The notes under the pieces were generated by a model. It worked only from the letters and a program-made list of their open reading frames with translations. It did not search any database and was not told the origin of the DNA. DNA of 64,000 nt, from assembly GCA_046349915.1 (NCBI GenBank), contig JAXMBL010000007.1, forward strand, positions 310,001 through 374,000. The letters run 5' to 3'. The stretch is from CAIXSC01 sp046349915. Its GTDB lineage: Bacteria > Planctomycetota > Planctomycetia > Pirellulales > Pirellulaceae. The stretch's first letter is position 1. The number at the start of each line of letters is the position of its first letter. A program made the translations under genes and the position numbers. This document shows, in pieces, positions 36,162-45,760 of the stretch.

Positions 36162-38024
36162 ATGAATTTCCTGAAGCGACTGTTTGCGCGCAAGTCACGT
36201 TCCAACAAGTCACGTGCCAATGGAGCCGAGCGGCGGACTTCGACCGTCCGCTCCTCCTTACGGCTCGAATCGCTGGAGAATCGCAGCATGATGGCCGCGG
36301 ATGTGCTGCCGGTCTTGTTGGTGGTCGCCGACCAACGCGACTTCTACTTCAAGGAGTACAACGACACGCGGACTTCGATCGAGGCGGCGGGTTTGGATGT
36401 CGTCGTCGCGGCGACCACCACCCAATACTCGGTTCCTCATGCGGGTTCCGGTCAGCCCTGGTGGACCGATGGCGGAGTCACGCCCGATATCGCCCTGTCG
36501 AATGTTGACGCCGACAACTACTCGGCCATCGTCTTCATCGGCGGCTGGGGATCGTCGATGTATCAATACTCATTCCCCGGAGATTACGCCGATGATCTCT
36601 ACGACGGCGACGTCGCGACGAAGCAAGTGGTGAACAATCTGATCAACGAGTTCCTGGCGGACAACAAGCAAGTGGCGGCTCTGTGCCACGCGGTCACCGT
36701 GCTCGCTTGGGCCGATGTCGACGGCGCCAGCCCTCTTGAGGGCAAGCATGTGGCTACCCCGTTCATCGGTTCGCCCATCGTTTACTACAACGACACTTGG
36801 TACGGTTACTTCGAATTGAGTCAGTATGAGCAACTGGTGGCCAATGGCGCTATTCCCACGCCAGTCAGCGGTGGGATTGGCGATGTGACGACCGTCGAGG
36901 ACGATGCGCTGGTCGATGGGCTGATCATTACCGGTGAGAACTACGATTCGGCCCTGTACTTCGGGCAACTGGTGGCCCAGGAAGTCATCGCCTCTGCGAA
37001 CGCGGCTGAAGGTGGGGAAGGTGGTGGCGAAGGCGGCGGAGAGGGTGGAAGTGGCGAAGAGGAACCACCGCCGGTGAACCAGGCTCCCATCGTGGTGGCG
37101 GCTGACTTCCAACTGGCGGAGAACTCGGTGGCGGGAACCACGGTCGGATTTGCCGCGGCGAACGATCCCGACGCGGGCCAAACACTCTCCTACTCGATCG
37201 TGGGCGGCAACGAAGCAGGGGCGTTTTCGATCAATCCCGCGACAGGAGAAATCACCGTCGCTGATTCCTTGGCGCTCGACTTCGAAACGCAGTCGCTGTT
37301 TGAATTGACCGTCGAAGTGACTGACAATGGCTCGCCGCAGGCGAGTGCTCTCGGCGTCTTCTCAATCCATCTACTGGACCAACTCGAGTTGGCGCCGAAC
37401 TCGGTGGTGATGCAGGATGGCAACCTCTATGTCTCGGGAACCGACGGGGATGACACGGTCTACCTCTGGAGCGGCCAGTCGGCGGATCATGTGGGCGTCT
37501 GGATGAACGGCGTCTATCACGGCTCATTCTTCGTGGCGTTGGACAAAGTTGCCGCGGTCTATGGCGGCAATGGTAACGATCAAATCTATGCGACCGATAT
37601 GGCGCGAGCAGTCGCGATCTACGGCGGAGCGGGACACGATCGGATCACCGGCGGCTCGGCCGCGGACCGAATCGATGGCGGCGATGGAGTCGACCGAATC
37701 TGGGGCGGCCTCGGGGACGACCACTTGCTGGGCGGTGCTGGGAACGACTTCCTCTATGGTCGCGAGGGGAACGATACGCTCGAGGGAGGAGATGGCGACG
37801 ACTGTCTCGATGGCTTCTCCGGCAACGATGTCCTGATCGGTGGACTCGGCGCCGATCGCATGGGAGGCGGCGACGGAAACGACTTGCTGATCGGCGGTCT
37901 GGCCGCCGACCAAGACGACGACTCAGTGGACGTGCTATTCGGCGCGGCGGGCGCGGATCACTTGTATGCGGGTCTCGCCGACCTCGTCTATGCCGATGCG
38001 AGCGACGTGGTCGACATGATCTAG
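36162..38024 (+). CDS. Exported DJ-1/PfpI domain protein with cadherin-like and RTX-type repeats
   Basis: A 620-residue secreted or surface protein. The basic N-terminus is followed by the planctomycete export motif LESLENRSMMAAD (residues 35-47). Residues about 48-285 form a DJ-1/PfpI domain: VLPVLLVVADQRDFYFKEYN, nucleophile elbow VAALCHAVTVLA (Cys about 174), and ITGENYDSALYFGQLVAQEV. A Gly/Glu linker (285-302) leads to a cadherin-like domain (about 307-405) and then Ca2+-binding nonapeptide repeats (GGNGNDQIYA, GGAGHDRITGG, GGLGDDHLLGGAGND) to about residue 600. Start at 36162 is the Met before the basic leader. It is followed by a strong terminator. Confidence 0.82.
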   Translation: MNFLKRLFARKSRSNKSRANGAERRTSTVRSSLRLESLENRSMMAADVLPVLLVVADQRDFYFKEYNDTRTSIEAAGLDVVVAATTTQYSVPHAGSGQPWWTDGGVTPDIALSNVDADNYSAIVFIGGWGSSMYQYSFPGDYADDLYDGDVATKQVVNNLINEFLADNKQVAALCHAVTVLAWADVDGASPLEGKHVATPFIGSPIVYYNDTWYGYFELSQYEQLVANGAIPTPVSGGIGDVTTVEDDALVDGLIITGENYDSALYFGQLVAQEVIASANAAEGGEGGGEGGGEGGSGEEEPPPVNQAPIVVAADFQLAENSVAGTTVGFAAANDPDAGQTLSYSIVGGNEAGAFSINPATGEITVADSLALDFETQSLFELTVEVTDNGSPQASALGVFSIHLLDQLELAPNSVVMQDGNLYVSGTDGDDTVYLWSGQSADHVGVWMNGVYHGSFFVALDKVAAVYGGNGNDQIYATDMARAVAIYGGAGHDRITGGSAADRIDGGDGVDRIWGGLGDDHLLGGAGNDFLYGREGNDTLEGGDGDDCLDGFSGNDVLIGGLGADRMGGGDGNDLLIGGLAADQDDDSVDVLFGAAGADHLYAGLADLVYADASDVVDMI

Positions 38025-38411
38025 CAACACTTAGGGAGCCCTTTGAGAAGCCACGCTCGTACGAGCGTGGCTTTTTTCGTTCCCTCAATGAACCACTAAG
38101 ATATGGAAGGTAGTGGACCACGAATCGCACAAATCTCACGAATCTGCAAGGAGGGAGAAGTGTGTCCGATGTCATCGTGACAGACATTTTCGGGGCTTAC
38201 GTTGCGATGAGAGACACTCCCCGATTAGACTCGAATCGAGTAACGCGAGGTGCTTTCGGTCGCCTCTTTCAATAGGAGTTTCCCTTGCTAAGATGCTCCG
38301 CCTGCTAGCTTTCGTTTTCGCGCGGTCGATTTGCCGCCTCGCTGGCCGCGACGCTTAATTCCCTCTTGTGCAGGGCGAGGCGGTGCACGAAATTGTTGTT
38401 GGCGATTCGGC
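38025..38411. other. Intergenic region with terminator and a partial intergenic repeat
   Basis: 387 bp without a gene. After the terminator, 38109-38145 carries GGACCACGAATCGCAC and a second CACGAATC, a fragment related to the 227-bp repeats at 55033-55680. The rest holds the promoter region of the 38412 gene; no clear promoter was identified. Confidence 0.6.
38049..38077 (+). terminator. Intrinsic terminator after the DJ-1/RTX protein gene
   Basis: Perfect stem AGCCACGCTCG with loop TA, followed by TTTTTT, 25 bp after the stop codon at 38024. This is a textbook rho-independent terminator. Confidence 0.9.
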
Positions 38412-39425
38412 ATGAAGTGGCTCGCAATCGATGTCGGCGGCGCGAACCTGAAGCTGGCGGATGGCTTGGGATTCGCTCGCTCGATCGTGTTTCCCCTGTG
38501 GAAGCAGCACAAACAACTCGCCCAGCGACTTCGCATCGCGCTCGCCGAGGCGCCGGTCTCGGATCATCTCGCCGTGACCATGACGGGCGAGTTGGCTGAC
38601 TGCTATGAATCGCGGCGCCAGGGAGTCGCCTCGATTCTGGAAGCGGTCGCGGAGGCTGCCTCGGGAAGACACACTCGAGTCTATCTGGTGGATGGACGTC
38701 TGGTGACGCCGCAAGTCGCCCTGCAACGTCCCTTGTTGGCCGCGGCCTCGAACTGGCATGCACTGGCCTCGTTTGCCTGCCGTTATGTGAAACGCGAGCC
38801 CGCCGTCTTAATCGATATTGGCTCGACGACCTGCGACATTATTCCCCTGGTCGACGGGAAGCCGGCGGCTCGCGGTACGACCGACATCGAACGACTCAAA
38901 CACCAAGAGCTGGTTTACACGGGAGTCGAGCGAAGTCCCGTTTGCGCGATTACACCGCGACTTCCCTACCGCGGTCATGAGTACACGATCGCGATGGAAC
39001 TATTCGCCACGGCTCTTGATGCGTACCTGATTTTAGGAGACGCACCCGAGGATCCGCACGACGACAATACGGCCGATGGTCGACCCGCCACGCGACTCGC
39101 CGCTCGCGCGAGATTGGCTCGACTCTTTTGCGCCGACGCTGACCAGTTTAGCCAAGACGATGCACGGATCGTGGCAGAGGCCATCGTGAACGCGCAGACC
39201 AGTCGCATCGCCGATGCCTTGCAAAAGGTCATTGCGAGCATGCGCGAAGCTCCGACCACGGTCGTGATGGCAGGGCAAGGGGAGACGCTGGTTCGGCGAG
39301 TACTCGCGACGCTGGAGAAGCCGCTCAAAACGGTATCACTCGCACAACTCGCGGGTCGCGTGGTTTCCCAATGCGGTCCCGCCCACTCGCTCGCCGTCCT
39401 CGCTCGCGAAGCGAGCGGCGCATGA
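38412..39425 (+). CDS. H4MPT-linked C1-transfer pathway protein, hydantoinase-like
   Basis: A 337-residue protein of the ASKHA fold, resembling the hydantoinase/oxoprolinase-related family found with H4MPT C1 genes. The N-terminal phosphate-binding loop is MKWLAIDVGGANLKLADG. A second phosphate motif is PAVLIDIGSTTCDIIPLVDG, and VMAGQGETLVRRVL forms the adenosine loop. It overlaps the downstream amino-acid-kinase gene by 4 nt (ATGA), as in C1 clusters of methylotrophs. A role in H4MPT or methanofuran synthesis is inferred from context and family; no reaction is proven. The Met at 38412 is chosen because the family sequence starts there. Confidence 0.85.
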   Translation: MKWLAIDVGGANLKLADGLGFARSIVFPLWKQHKQLAQRLRIALAEAPVSDHLAVTMTGELADCYESRRQGVASILEAVAEAASGRHTRVYLVDGRLVTPQVALQRPLLAAASNWHALASFACRYVKREPAVLIDIGSTTCDIIPLVDGKPAARGTTDIERLKHQELVYTGVERSPVCAITPRLPYRGHEYTIAMELFATALDAYLILGDAPEDPHDDNTADGRPATRLAARARLARLFCADADQFSQDDARIVAEAIVNAQTSRIADALQKVIASMREAPTTVVMAGQGETLVRRVLATLEKPLKTVSLAQLAGRVVSQCGPAHSLAVLAREASGA

Positions 39426-40120
39426 CCGTGTTGGGCGCTGGCGATACGAGAGCGAAACGTCTTGGTCTCCCCATCCGCGTATTGAAGCTGGGCGGGAGTC
39501 TTCTCGACTGGTCTCATTGGCCGCAAGCACTTCAACACTGGCTCGCTGGCCAGCCGCCGGCGAACTCCGTACTCATCGTGGGCGGAGGAGTCTGGGGAGA
39601 CGCCGTTCGTCAGTGGGATGAGCACTTTGGACTGGGCGAGGCCTTCTGTCATCAGCTCTGTGGCAAGTTGCTCAGCCTGTCCGCGGAACTCGCCGCCAAA
39701 ATGCTCAAGCAGGCCGCGACCGAGTGGGCGGAAATCGAGCGAATCGAGGAATACGTCGAGTTGACGAGGCGATTACAGTCGCGCGAGGACTCCACGGGAA
39801 GACTCGTCGTGTTTGACGCAGGTCGCTACTTGCTCACCATCTGTCCACAAGACGCCGACCCGCTCCCCTGTGATTGGAGCGTCACGTCCGACTCCATCGC
39901 CGCCGATCTCGCTTGCCGTTTGAATGCCGACGAGCTGGTGCTGCTCAAATCCTGCGATCCAGGGCAACAGAACTGGATTGACGGTCGAGGACAGGAACAG
40001 GAAGTCCTTCAAGCAAAATGGCCTGAACTCGCAAGTTCAGGCCATGTCGATCACTATTTTCCCCAGCTCGCGCCTCGCTTGCGACGCATTCGCTGGATCA
40101 ACTTACGAGGGAGCGGCTAG
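39422..40120 (+). CDS. Amino-acid-kinase-fold protein, MfnE-like
   Basis: A 232-residue cytoplasmic kinase. Motifs IRVLKLGGSLLDWSHWP (phosphate-binding GGS), VLIVGGGVWGDAVRQWDEH and SDSIAADLACRLNADELVLL fit the amino acid kinase fold. In archaea the related MfnE phosphorylates the aminomethylfuran phosphate precursor of methanofuran, and homologues occur in bacterial H4MPT clusters, so a methanofuran-type role is likely. The ATG overlaps the stop of the hydantoinase-like gene. Its end overlaps the convergent DUF1598 gene by about 4 nt. Confidence 0.85.
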   Translation: MTVLGAGDTRAKRLGLPIRVLKLGGSLLDWSHWPQALQHWLAGQPPANSVLIVGGGVWGDAVRQWDEHFGLGEAFCHQLCGKLLSLSAELAAKMLKQAATEWAEIERIEEYVELTRRLQSREDSTGRLVVFDAGRYLLTICPQDADPLPCDWSVTSDSIAADLACRLNADELVLLKSCDPGQQNWIDGRGQEQEVLQAKWPELASSGHVDHYFPQLAPRLRRIRWINLRGSG

Positions 40121-41493
40121 TTCCACCACCAAGCCTTGCCATTGCGAGTCAGTGCGCCTTGGCGAATCGACTTCAGCGAATCGTCGACGGCCACTTTGTC
40201 GGCCACGCCGAACGAATCAATCTGCACTCCACCCGAAGCCGTGATCACGAACTCGCGATTACGCTTGATGAAGCTGCACTGAGTCGAAATCTTGCGAGGG
40301 ACGGGCCACTTGAAGGTCGAAACCGCGAAGCCCGCATCATTCAACACGGGAATCTGGCATTGAGCTTTTTCGAGCAAGCCTTCCTTCTGAATCAGCGCCG
40401 CGATCACGCACAGGTCCATCAGGTTGCGCAGCTCGCCAAACACGATATTCTTCCCCGACAACTCGTCGTAGCGATCGGTCATCGTGTCGGCCCATTTTTC
40501 GGCCACTGGGCTCTTCTTGCCCGTTTGGGTCAGCGTGCCGTCCGCGTTGACGATTTCGTCCTCGGTCAACGCCTTGACTCCCGGCCCGCGAAGTTCCCAG
40601 GTCAAGCGATCTTCGCTCACGCCGATCGGCTCATAATTGCACGCCAGCCACCATCGCGGCATCATGTTGTCGATCTTCGCGTTCTGAGCGCGAACTAGAT
40701 CGAGGAAACCCGGCATGCCCTTGATTGGCGCCGGATCAAGATTCATGGCGTAACGCTTCATATGATAGTCGGCGGCGACCAGCACGCGAGCAAAGTGGCT
40801 GTCGGCGGGCACGCCCGTGATCTTGATATCGTGTTGGCCCAAGGCTTGTTGGATGCCATCGATCGTGCCGGGATTCATCTGCTTCTGAGTACGCAAGAAT
40901 CGCTGCAGATTCTGCAAGCCCGTCTGCGTGGGGTCGATCGAAACACTGATCCCCGCTTCGCGAGCTTGATTTACGGTGCGGAAGGCCAGCGCCAAGTCTT
41001 CCAATTGAACCACCGGACGTCCCGTGGTTACGCCAACCACGTTGGCGTTCTCGTCGATCTTCCAACCTTCGGCCGGCCCTACCAAGAGGATGTCGTTCTC
41101 TTCCGGGACCAAGACGACGTACTGCACTCGCTGGAGCCCAGCCAGATACTTCACTTCGTCGGGGATCTGTCCCAGGTTGTTCTGTTGAGCGTCCGCGAGA
41201 GCGGCTTCAATGCCTTTCAGCGAGACTTTGCGGAGCTCGACCGGTGCGTTCATCTCGACGCCGGCCGGTTTCACTTCCTTCAGCAACGCCTGTCGCAACA
41301 TGTTGCGAGCATCGACGTTGACGTTGCGGACAACGCCTTCGGCGTCGACCGCGATACCACCGACCGCACCACCGCGAAATCCAAGATGGCCGCCCCACAC
41401 AAAGGCCGACGGCACGGCCAACAGCAGCCCAGCTGCAAACAGCCAACGCCACGAAGTGCGCAAGCGGGGATGGACGCGAGACCGGGTCGACAT
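40117..41493 (-). CDS. DUF1598 domain protein, tandem copy A
   Basis: A 458-residue exported protein of the planctomycete DUF1598 family (name assigned from recall). A signal peptide or anchor is predicted at residues about 16-33 (WRWLFAAGLLLAVPSAFVWG), followed by a Gly-rich stretch. Conserved segments include VQYVVLVPEENDILLVGPAE, ISVSIDPTQTGLQNLQRFL, HFARVLVAADYHMKRYAMNL and PRWWLACNYEPIGVSEDRL. Start at 41493 has AAGGAG nearby upstream. It is about 96% identical to copy B (20 differences in 458 residues by my count). Function unknown; periplasmic location is inferred. Confidence 0.88.
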   Translation of the reverse strand: MSTRSRVHPRLRTSWRWLFAAGLLLAVPSAFVWGGHLGFRGGAVGGIAVDAEGVVRNVNVDARNMLRQALLKEVKPAGVEMNAPVELRKVSLKGIEAALADAQQNNLGQIPDEVKYLAGLQRVQYVVLVPEENDILLVGPAEGWKIDENANVVGVTTGRPVVQLEDLALAFRTVNQAREAGISVSIDPTQTGLQNLQRFLRTQKQMNPGTIDGIQQALGQHDIKITGVPADSHFARVLVAADYHMKRYAMNLDPAPIKGMPGFLDLVRAQNAKIDNMMPRWWLACNYEPIGVSEDRLTWELRGPGVKALTEDEIVNADGTLTQTGKKSPVAEKWADTMTDRYDELSGKNIVFGELRNLMDLCVIAALIQKEGLLEKAQCQIPVLNDAGFAVSTFKWPVPRKISTQCSFIKRNREFVITASGGVQIDSFGVADKVAVDDSLKSIRQGALTRNGKAWWWN

Positions 41494-41877
41494 ACACAAG
41501 CTCCTTGGGAATCCCGTCAACGTTGCTGGCGAGCGAAGTTGTCGAAAACAACCGCGTCGCGCCACAACTCGAACTGCCTAGAACCTTTGAGTCGGTTCTT
41601 GGAGACGCCCCTAGACTAGTCGACCTTGAAGAATTCTGCAAGAAAACAGTTCTCGCCAGCGATACCGACCGCGCAATCAGCATGGTCCCTGGCACTCCCA
41701 ATCCCTGGGGCACGTGAACCTTGCGAGCTAACAAGACCAAGCGGCTCCCGCTAGGTCGCGGAAGTTGTGTTGAATGTCGCACAGGGCTGCGTCGGGTGGC
41801 TGGTGCTATTTAAGTCGTTGCTGTCTTTGGGTTTGTGTTTTGTCTGGCGGGTCCGTGGTAGGGATTCGTCAGGCTGT
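41494..41877. other. Intergenic region between DUF1598 copies
   Basis: 384 bp without a gene. The first 250 bp (to about 41743) are duplicated upstream of copy B. They include an inverted repeat AGAACC-N8-GGTTCT at 41580-41599, about 87 nt before the start codon and conserved in both copies. The remaining part is unique. Confidence 0.7.
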
Positions 41878-43254
41878 CTAATTCCACCACCAAACCCTGC
41901 CATTGCGAGTCAGGGCGCCTTGGCGAATCGACTTCAGCGAATCATCGACCGCCACTTTGTCGGCCACGCCGAACGAGTCAATCTGCACTCCACCCGAAGC
42001 CGTGATCACGAATTCGCGATTACGCTTGATGAAGCTGCATTGAGTCGAGATCTTGCGAGGCACGGGCCACTTAAAGTCCGAAACCGCGAAGCCTGCGTCA
42101 TTCAACACGGGAAGCTGGCACTGAGCTTTTTCGAGCAAGCCTTCCTTCTGAATCAGCGCCGCGATCACGCACAGGTCCATCAGGTTACGCAACTCGCCGA
42201 ACACGATATTCTTCCCTGACAACTCGTCGTAGCGATCGGTCATCGTGTCGGCCCATTTCTCGGCCACTGGGCTCTTCTTGCCCGTTTGGGTCAGCGTGCC
42301 GTCCGCGTTGACGATTTCGTCCTCGGTCAACGCCTTGACTCCCGGCCCGCGAAGTTCCCAGGTCAAGCGATCTTCGCTCACGCCGATCGGCTCATAATTG
42401 CACGCCAGCCACCATCGCGGCATCATGTTGTCGATCTTCGCGTTCTGAGCGCGAACTAGATCGAGGAAACCCGGCATGCCCTTGATTGGCGCCGGATCAA
42501 GATTCATGGCGTAACGCTTCATGTGATAGTCGGCGGCGACCAGCACGCGAGCGAAATGGCTGTCGGCGGGCACGCCCGTGACTTTGATGTCGTGTTGGCC
42601 CAAAGCTTGTTGGATGCCATCGATCGTGCCGGGATTCATCTGCTTCTGTGTGCGTAGGAAACGCTGCAGATTCTGCAAGCCCGTCTGCGTGGGGTCGATC
42701 GAAACGCTGATCCCCGCTTCGCGAGCTTTATTAACCGTGCGGAAGGCCGAGGCGAGGTCTTCCAGTTGCACCACGGGGCGTCCCGTGGTTACACCGACCA
42801 CATTGGCGTTCTCGTCGATCTTCCAGCCTTCGGCCGGACCCACCAGCAGGATGTCGTTCTCTTCAGGGACCAAGACGATGTACTGCACTCGCTGGAGCCC
42901 GGCGAGATACTTCACTTCGTCGGGGATCTGGCCCAGGTTGTTTTGTTGAGCGTCCGCGAGAGCCGCTTCAAGGCCTTTGAGCGAGACCTTGCGGAGCTCG
43001 ACCGGTGCGTTCATCTCGGCGCCAGCCGGTTTCACTTCCTTCAGCAACGCCTGTCGCAACATATTGCGAGCATCGACGTTGACGTTCCGGACAACGCCTT
43101 CGGCGTCGACCGCGATACCACCGACCGCTCCACCGCGAAATCCCCGATGTCCGCCCCAGACCAAGGTCGACGGCACGGCCAACAGCAGCCCAACTGCGAG
43201 CAGCCAACGCCACGAATTGTGCAGACGGGGACGAACGCGAGACTGGGGCGACAT
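41878..43254 (-). CDS. DUF1598 domain protein, tandem copy B
   Basis: A 458-residue paralogue of copy A, same length, no indels seen. About half of the 20 differences lie in the first 36 residues (signal region), and only ten in the remaining 420. A stretch of about 260 bp (42262-42521, matching 40499-40761) has no difference by my reading, while flanking parts differ mainly at synonymous sites. Start at 43254 has AAGGAG upstream. The gene order and shared upstream region show a direct tandem duplication of gene plus promoter. Function unknown. Confidence 0.88.
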   Translation of the reverse strand: MSPQSRVRPRLHNSWRWLLAVGLLLAVPSTLVWGGHRGFRGGAVGGIAVDAEGVVRNVNVDARNMLRQALLKEVKPAGAEMNAPVELRKVSLKGLEAALADAQQNNLGQIPDEVKYLAGLQRVQYIVLVPEENDILLVGPAEGWKIDENANVVGVTTGRPVVQLEDLASAFRTVNKAREAGISVSIDPTQTGLQNLQRFLRTQKQMNPGTIDGIQQALGQHDIKVTGVPADSHFARVLVAADYHMKRYAMNLDPAPIKGMPGFLDLVRAQNAKIDNMMPRWWLACNYEPIGVSEDRLTWELRGPGVKALTEDEIVNADGTLTQTGKKSPVAEKWADTMTDRYDELSGKNIVFGELRNLMDLCVIAALIQKEGLLEKAQCQLPVLNDAGFAVSDFKWPVPRKISTQCSFIKRNREFVITASGGVQIDSFGVADKVAVDDSLKSIRQGALTRNGRVWWWN

Positions 43255-43738
43255 AAGTAAGCTCCTTGGGAATCCCGTCAACGTTGCTGGCGAGCGAAGT
43301 TGCCGAGAAACAACTGCGTCGCGACACAATACGAACTGCGTAGAACCTTTCAGTCGGTTCTCGGAGACGCCTTTAAACTAGTCGACGCGGCAGAATTCCG
43401 CAAGAAAATCATGCTCGCCAGCGATACCGACAGCGCACACAGCAGGGTCCTAGAAATGCCGAATCCTGGGGACCCGTCAACCTTGCGGGTTAGCGAAAAG
43501 AAGCGGGGCGACGCAACCGCGTCACAGACTGGGCATCCGGTGTCGTCGACTTCTCCGACTCGCATCGGGTTGCCGCTCTGGCGAGCGTGGCTGGGGCGTG
43601 ATAGAACCGAGATCGCGTCTTCTGTGGCTGGTCGCAGGAGCGGTGAAGCCCGCACAAGCGGGCTCGAACGGAAGGCAACTCGATCTGTCGTCGCAACCAG
43701 GAGCGCCACGGATCGCTCTGCTCGGTCGGACACGGCGC
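43255..43738. other. Divergent intergenic region, DUF1598 copy B/FHA-sigma54 activator
   Basis: 484 bp without a credible gene. The proximal 250 bp is the duplicated upstream region of DUF1598, with AGAACC-N8-GGTTCT at 43342-43361. The distal part holds the leader of the FHA regulator; the reading frame is open there from 43598 but lacks family features. Confidence 0.6.
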
Positions 43739-45760
43739 ATGCAAGCTTATCTCGTGATTCGCGAAGGTCCTCAAGGGACGGATGTGTTCCGTCTCACGCC
43801 TGGCCGGACCGTGACCATTGGTCGCACCGCCACGAATCAGATCGTCATCAAGGACGAGCGGTGCAGCCGTTACCACGCGGAGATCTTTCTGACGCAAGGC
43901 GAGTGGATCTTGCGGGATTTGGATAGTCGCAACGGAACGTTAGTCAACAACCAACGCGTACGCGGCGATTCGACGCTCCATCCCGGCGACATCATCACGA
44001 TCGCGCACATTCAGATGGCGTTTGTCCACGAATTGTCTCAAGCGTTCGTTGAGCCGACCGGCGCCAAAGGCGTCAGCAACGAGCCGACGGTCGCACTGCC
44101 GATCGTCGACCCACAGGACCAGCCGTCCGTCGAAGATCTGGATGACGCGGATCAACCGGCGACTATCACGCACCGTTTCGGTCAGACGCGGTTATTGCGG
44201 GGCGGCCAGCCGAATGAAGAACTGGCGGGCAGCCGACTCGGACAAGCCGCGGCGCGACTCTGTCGGCTCGCGTTCGAACTGGCCGCTCAGCCTGACGTCG
44301 CTTCGGTGGCTCGCGTGGCGCTCGATGGGCTCTTCGCATCCACGAATGCCGACGCGGGCGCGATCCTGCTGATCACGCCTGCTTATCGCGGCGAGTACAC
44401 GGGAACGGAATTGCAGGTGGTGGCGTCGCGCAGCGATCGCAAACCCAGCTATCACCGCGTCCCTCGTTTTCTCGCCAATATGGTGCTGCGCGAGGGCGAG
44501 GCGGTGTTGGCCCGCAACGTCGAGGACGACCGCAATCTCGGCGTGCAAGACAGTAAGGGAGAGATTCAGTCGACAGGCGTCTTGTGCGCGCCGATTCGGC
44601 AAGACGGGCGAGTGGTTGGGCTGATCCATCTCTACTCGACCGCCTCCGAGAAGACGCCCGATCCCGAAGACTTAGAGTTCACGCTGGCGGTCGCCGACAA
44701 TCTGGCCCTCGCGCTCCGTAATCTCGCCCGCCAACAAGAACTCGCCGAACGCCTGTCGCAGTCGCGCAGCGAAGTCGTGCAGTTACGTTCGCGTTTGGGA
44801 GTCGAAAGCGATCTGGTTGGTTCGAGCGCCGCGATGCTCGGGGTGCAGCAACAGATCGCGCAAGCGGCGCCCAGTCGAGCGACCGTGTTGATCCGTGGCG
44901 AGAGCGGCGTCGGCAAGGAACTTGTCGCCCGAGCGATCCACGTCAACAGTCCCAGAAAGAAGGGGCCTTTCGTTTGCTTGAATTGCGCGGCGCTCTCCGA
45001 GTCGTTGTTGGAGAGCGAGTTGTTTGGACACGAAAAAGGCGCTTTCACGGGGGCCACGGACCGAAAAATCGGCAAGTTCGAAGCGGCCGACGAAGGGACG
45101 CTCATGCTCGACGAAATCGGCGAAATGAGTCCGGCGATCCAAGCCAAGTTTCTGCGAGTTCTCGAGGGGCATCCCTTCGAACGTGTGGGCGGGAATCATC
45201 CGATCAAGGTCGATGTGCGAGTGATCGCCGCTACCAATCGCGATCTCGAAAAGGCGGTCGCGGACGGTCAATTCCGCCGTGACTTGTTCTTTCGTTTGCG
45301 AGTGGTGGAGGTGCAGGTGCCGCCCTTGCGCCGTCGACCCGACGACATCCGGGAACTCGCCGAGTTCTTCTTGCAGCGTTTCAATCAAGAGACAGGCAAG
45401 AAGATCCAGGGGTACACCACCGACGCCCTGCAGCGGATGCGCGAATACCGCTGGCCAGGAAACGTCCGCGAGTTGAAGAATGTGGTGGAACGCGCCGTCG
45501 TGCTCGCTCGCCGCGACTTCATCGATGTCGATGACTTGATGTTGAGCACCCTGTCCACGGTGGGCGACACGGGCGAAATCGCTCCCGCCAGCGGCAACGT
45601 CTACGAGCCGCTGACGTTGGACGAGGTGGAGCGGCGGCATATTCTGAGCACGTTGCATTCCACCGGTTGGAACAAGTCCCGCGCCGCCACGATCTTGGCG
45701 ATCGAACGCACGACCTTGGATCGCAAGATCCAAAAGTATGGCCTCACGCCACCTCGTTAA
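43739..45760 (+). CDS. FHA-GAF sigma-54-dependent transcriptional activator
   Basis: A 673-residue enhancer-binding regulator. An FHA domain (residues about 5-100) has the phosphothreonine-binding residues in TIGR (R29), CSRYH (S43, H46) and SRNG (N65). A GAF domain follows (about 165-335; LCAPIRQDGRVVGLIHLYS). The AAA+ domain has Walker A GESGVGKE (about 387), the sigma-54 contact loop GAFTGA (about 434), Walker B MLDEIGEM, and the arginine region RLRVVEVQVPPLRRRPDDI. A Fis-type HTH ends the protein (KSRAATILAIERTTLDRKIQ). It is probably controlled by Ser/Thr phosphorylation and ligand binding. The Met at 43739 begins the FHA fold. Targets are unknown. Confidence 0.94.
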   Translation: MQAYLVIREGPQGTDVFRLTPGRTVTIGRTATNQIVIKDERCSRYHAEIFLTQGEWILRDLDSRNGTLVNNQRVRGDSTLHPGDIITIAHIQMAFVHELSQAFVEPTGAKGVSNEPTVALPIVDPQDQPSVEDLDDADQPATITHRFGQTRLLRGGQPNEELAGSRLGQAAARLCRLAFELAAQPDVASVARVALDGLFASTNADAGAILLITPAYRGEYTGTELQVVASRSDRKPSYHRVPRFLANMVLREGEAVLARNVEDDRNLGVQDSKGEIQSTGVLCAPIRQDGRVVGLIHLYSTASEKTPDPEDLEFTLAVADNLALALRNLARQQELAERLSQSRSEVVQLRSRLGVESDLVGSSAAMLGVQQQIAQAAPSRATVLIRGESGVGKELVARAIHVNSPRKKGPFVCLNCAALSESLLESELFGHEKGAFTGATDRKIGKFEAADEGTLMLDEIGEMSPAIQAKFLRVLEGHPFERVGGNHPIKVDVRVIAATNRDLEKAVADGQFRRDLFFRLRVVEVQVPPLRRRPDDIRELAEFFLQRFNQETGKKIQGYTTDALQRMREYRWPGNVRELKNVVERAVVLARRDFIDVDDLMLSTLSTVGDTGEIAPASGNVYEPLTLDEVERRHILSTLHSTGWNKSRAATILAIERTTLDRKIQKYGLTPPR

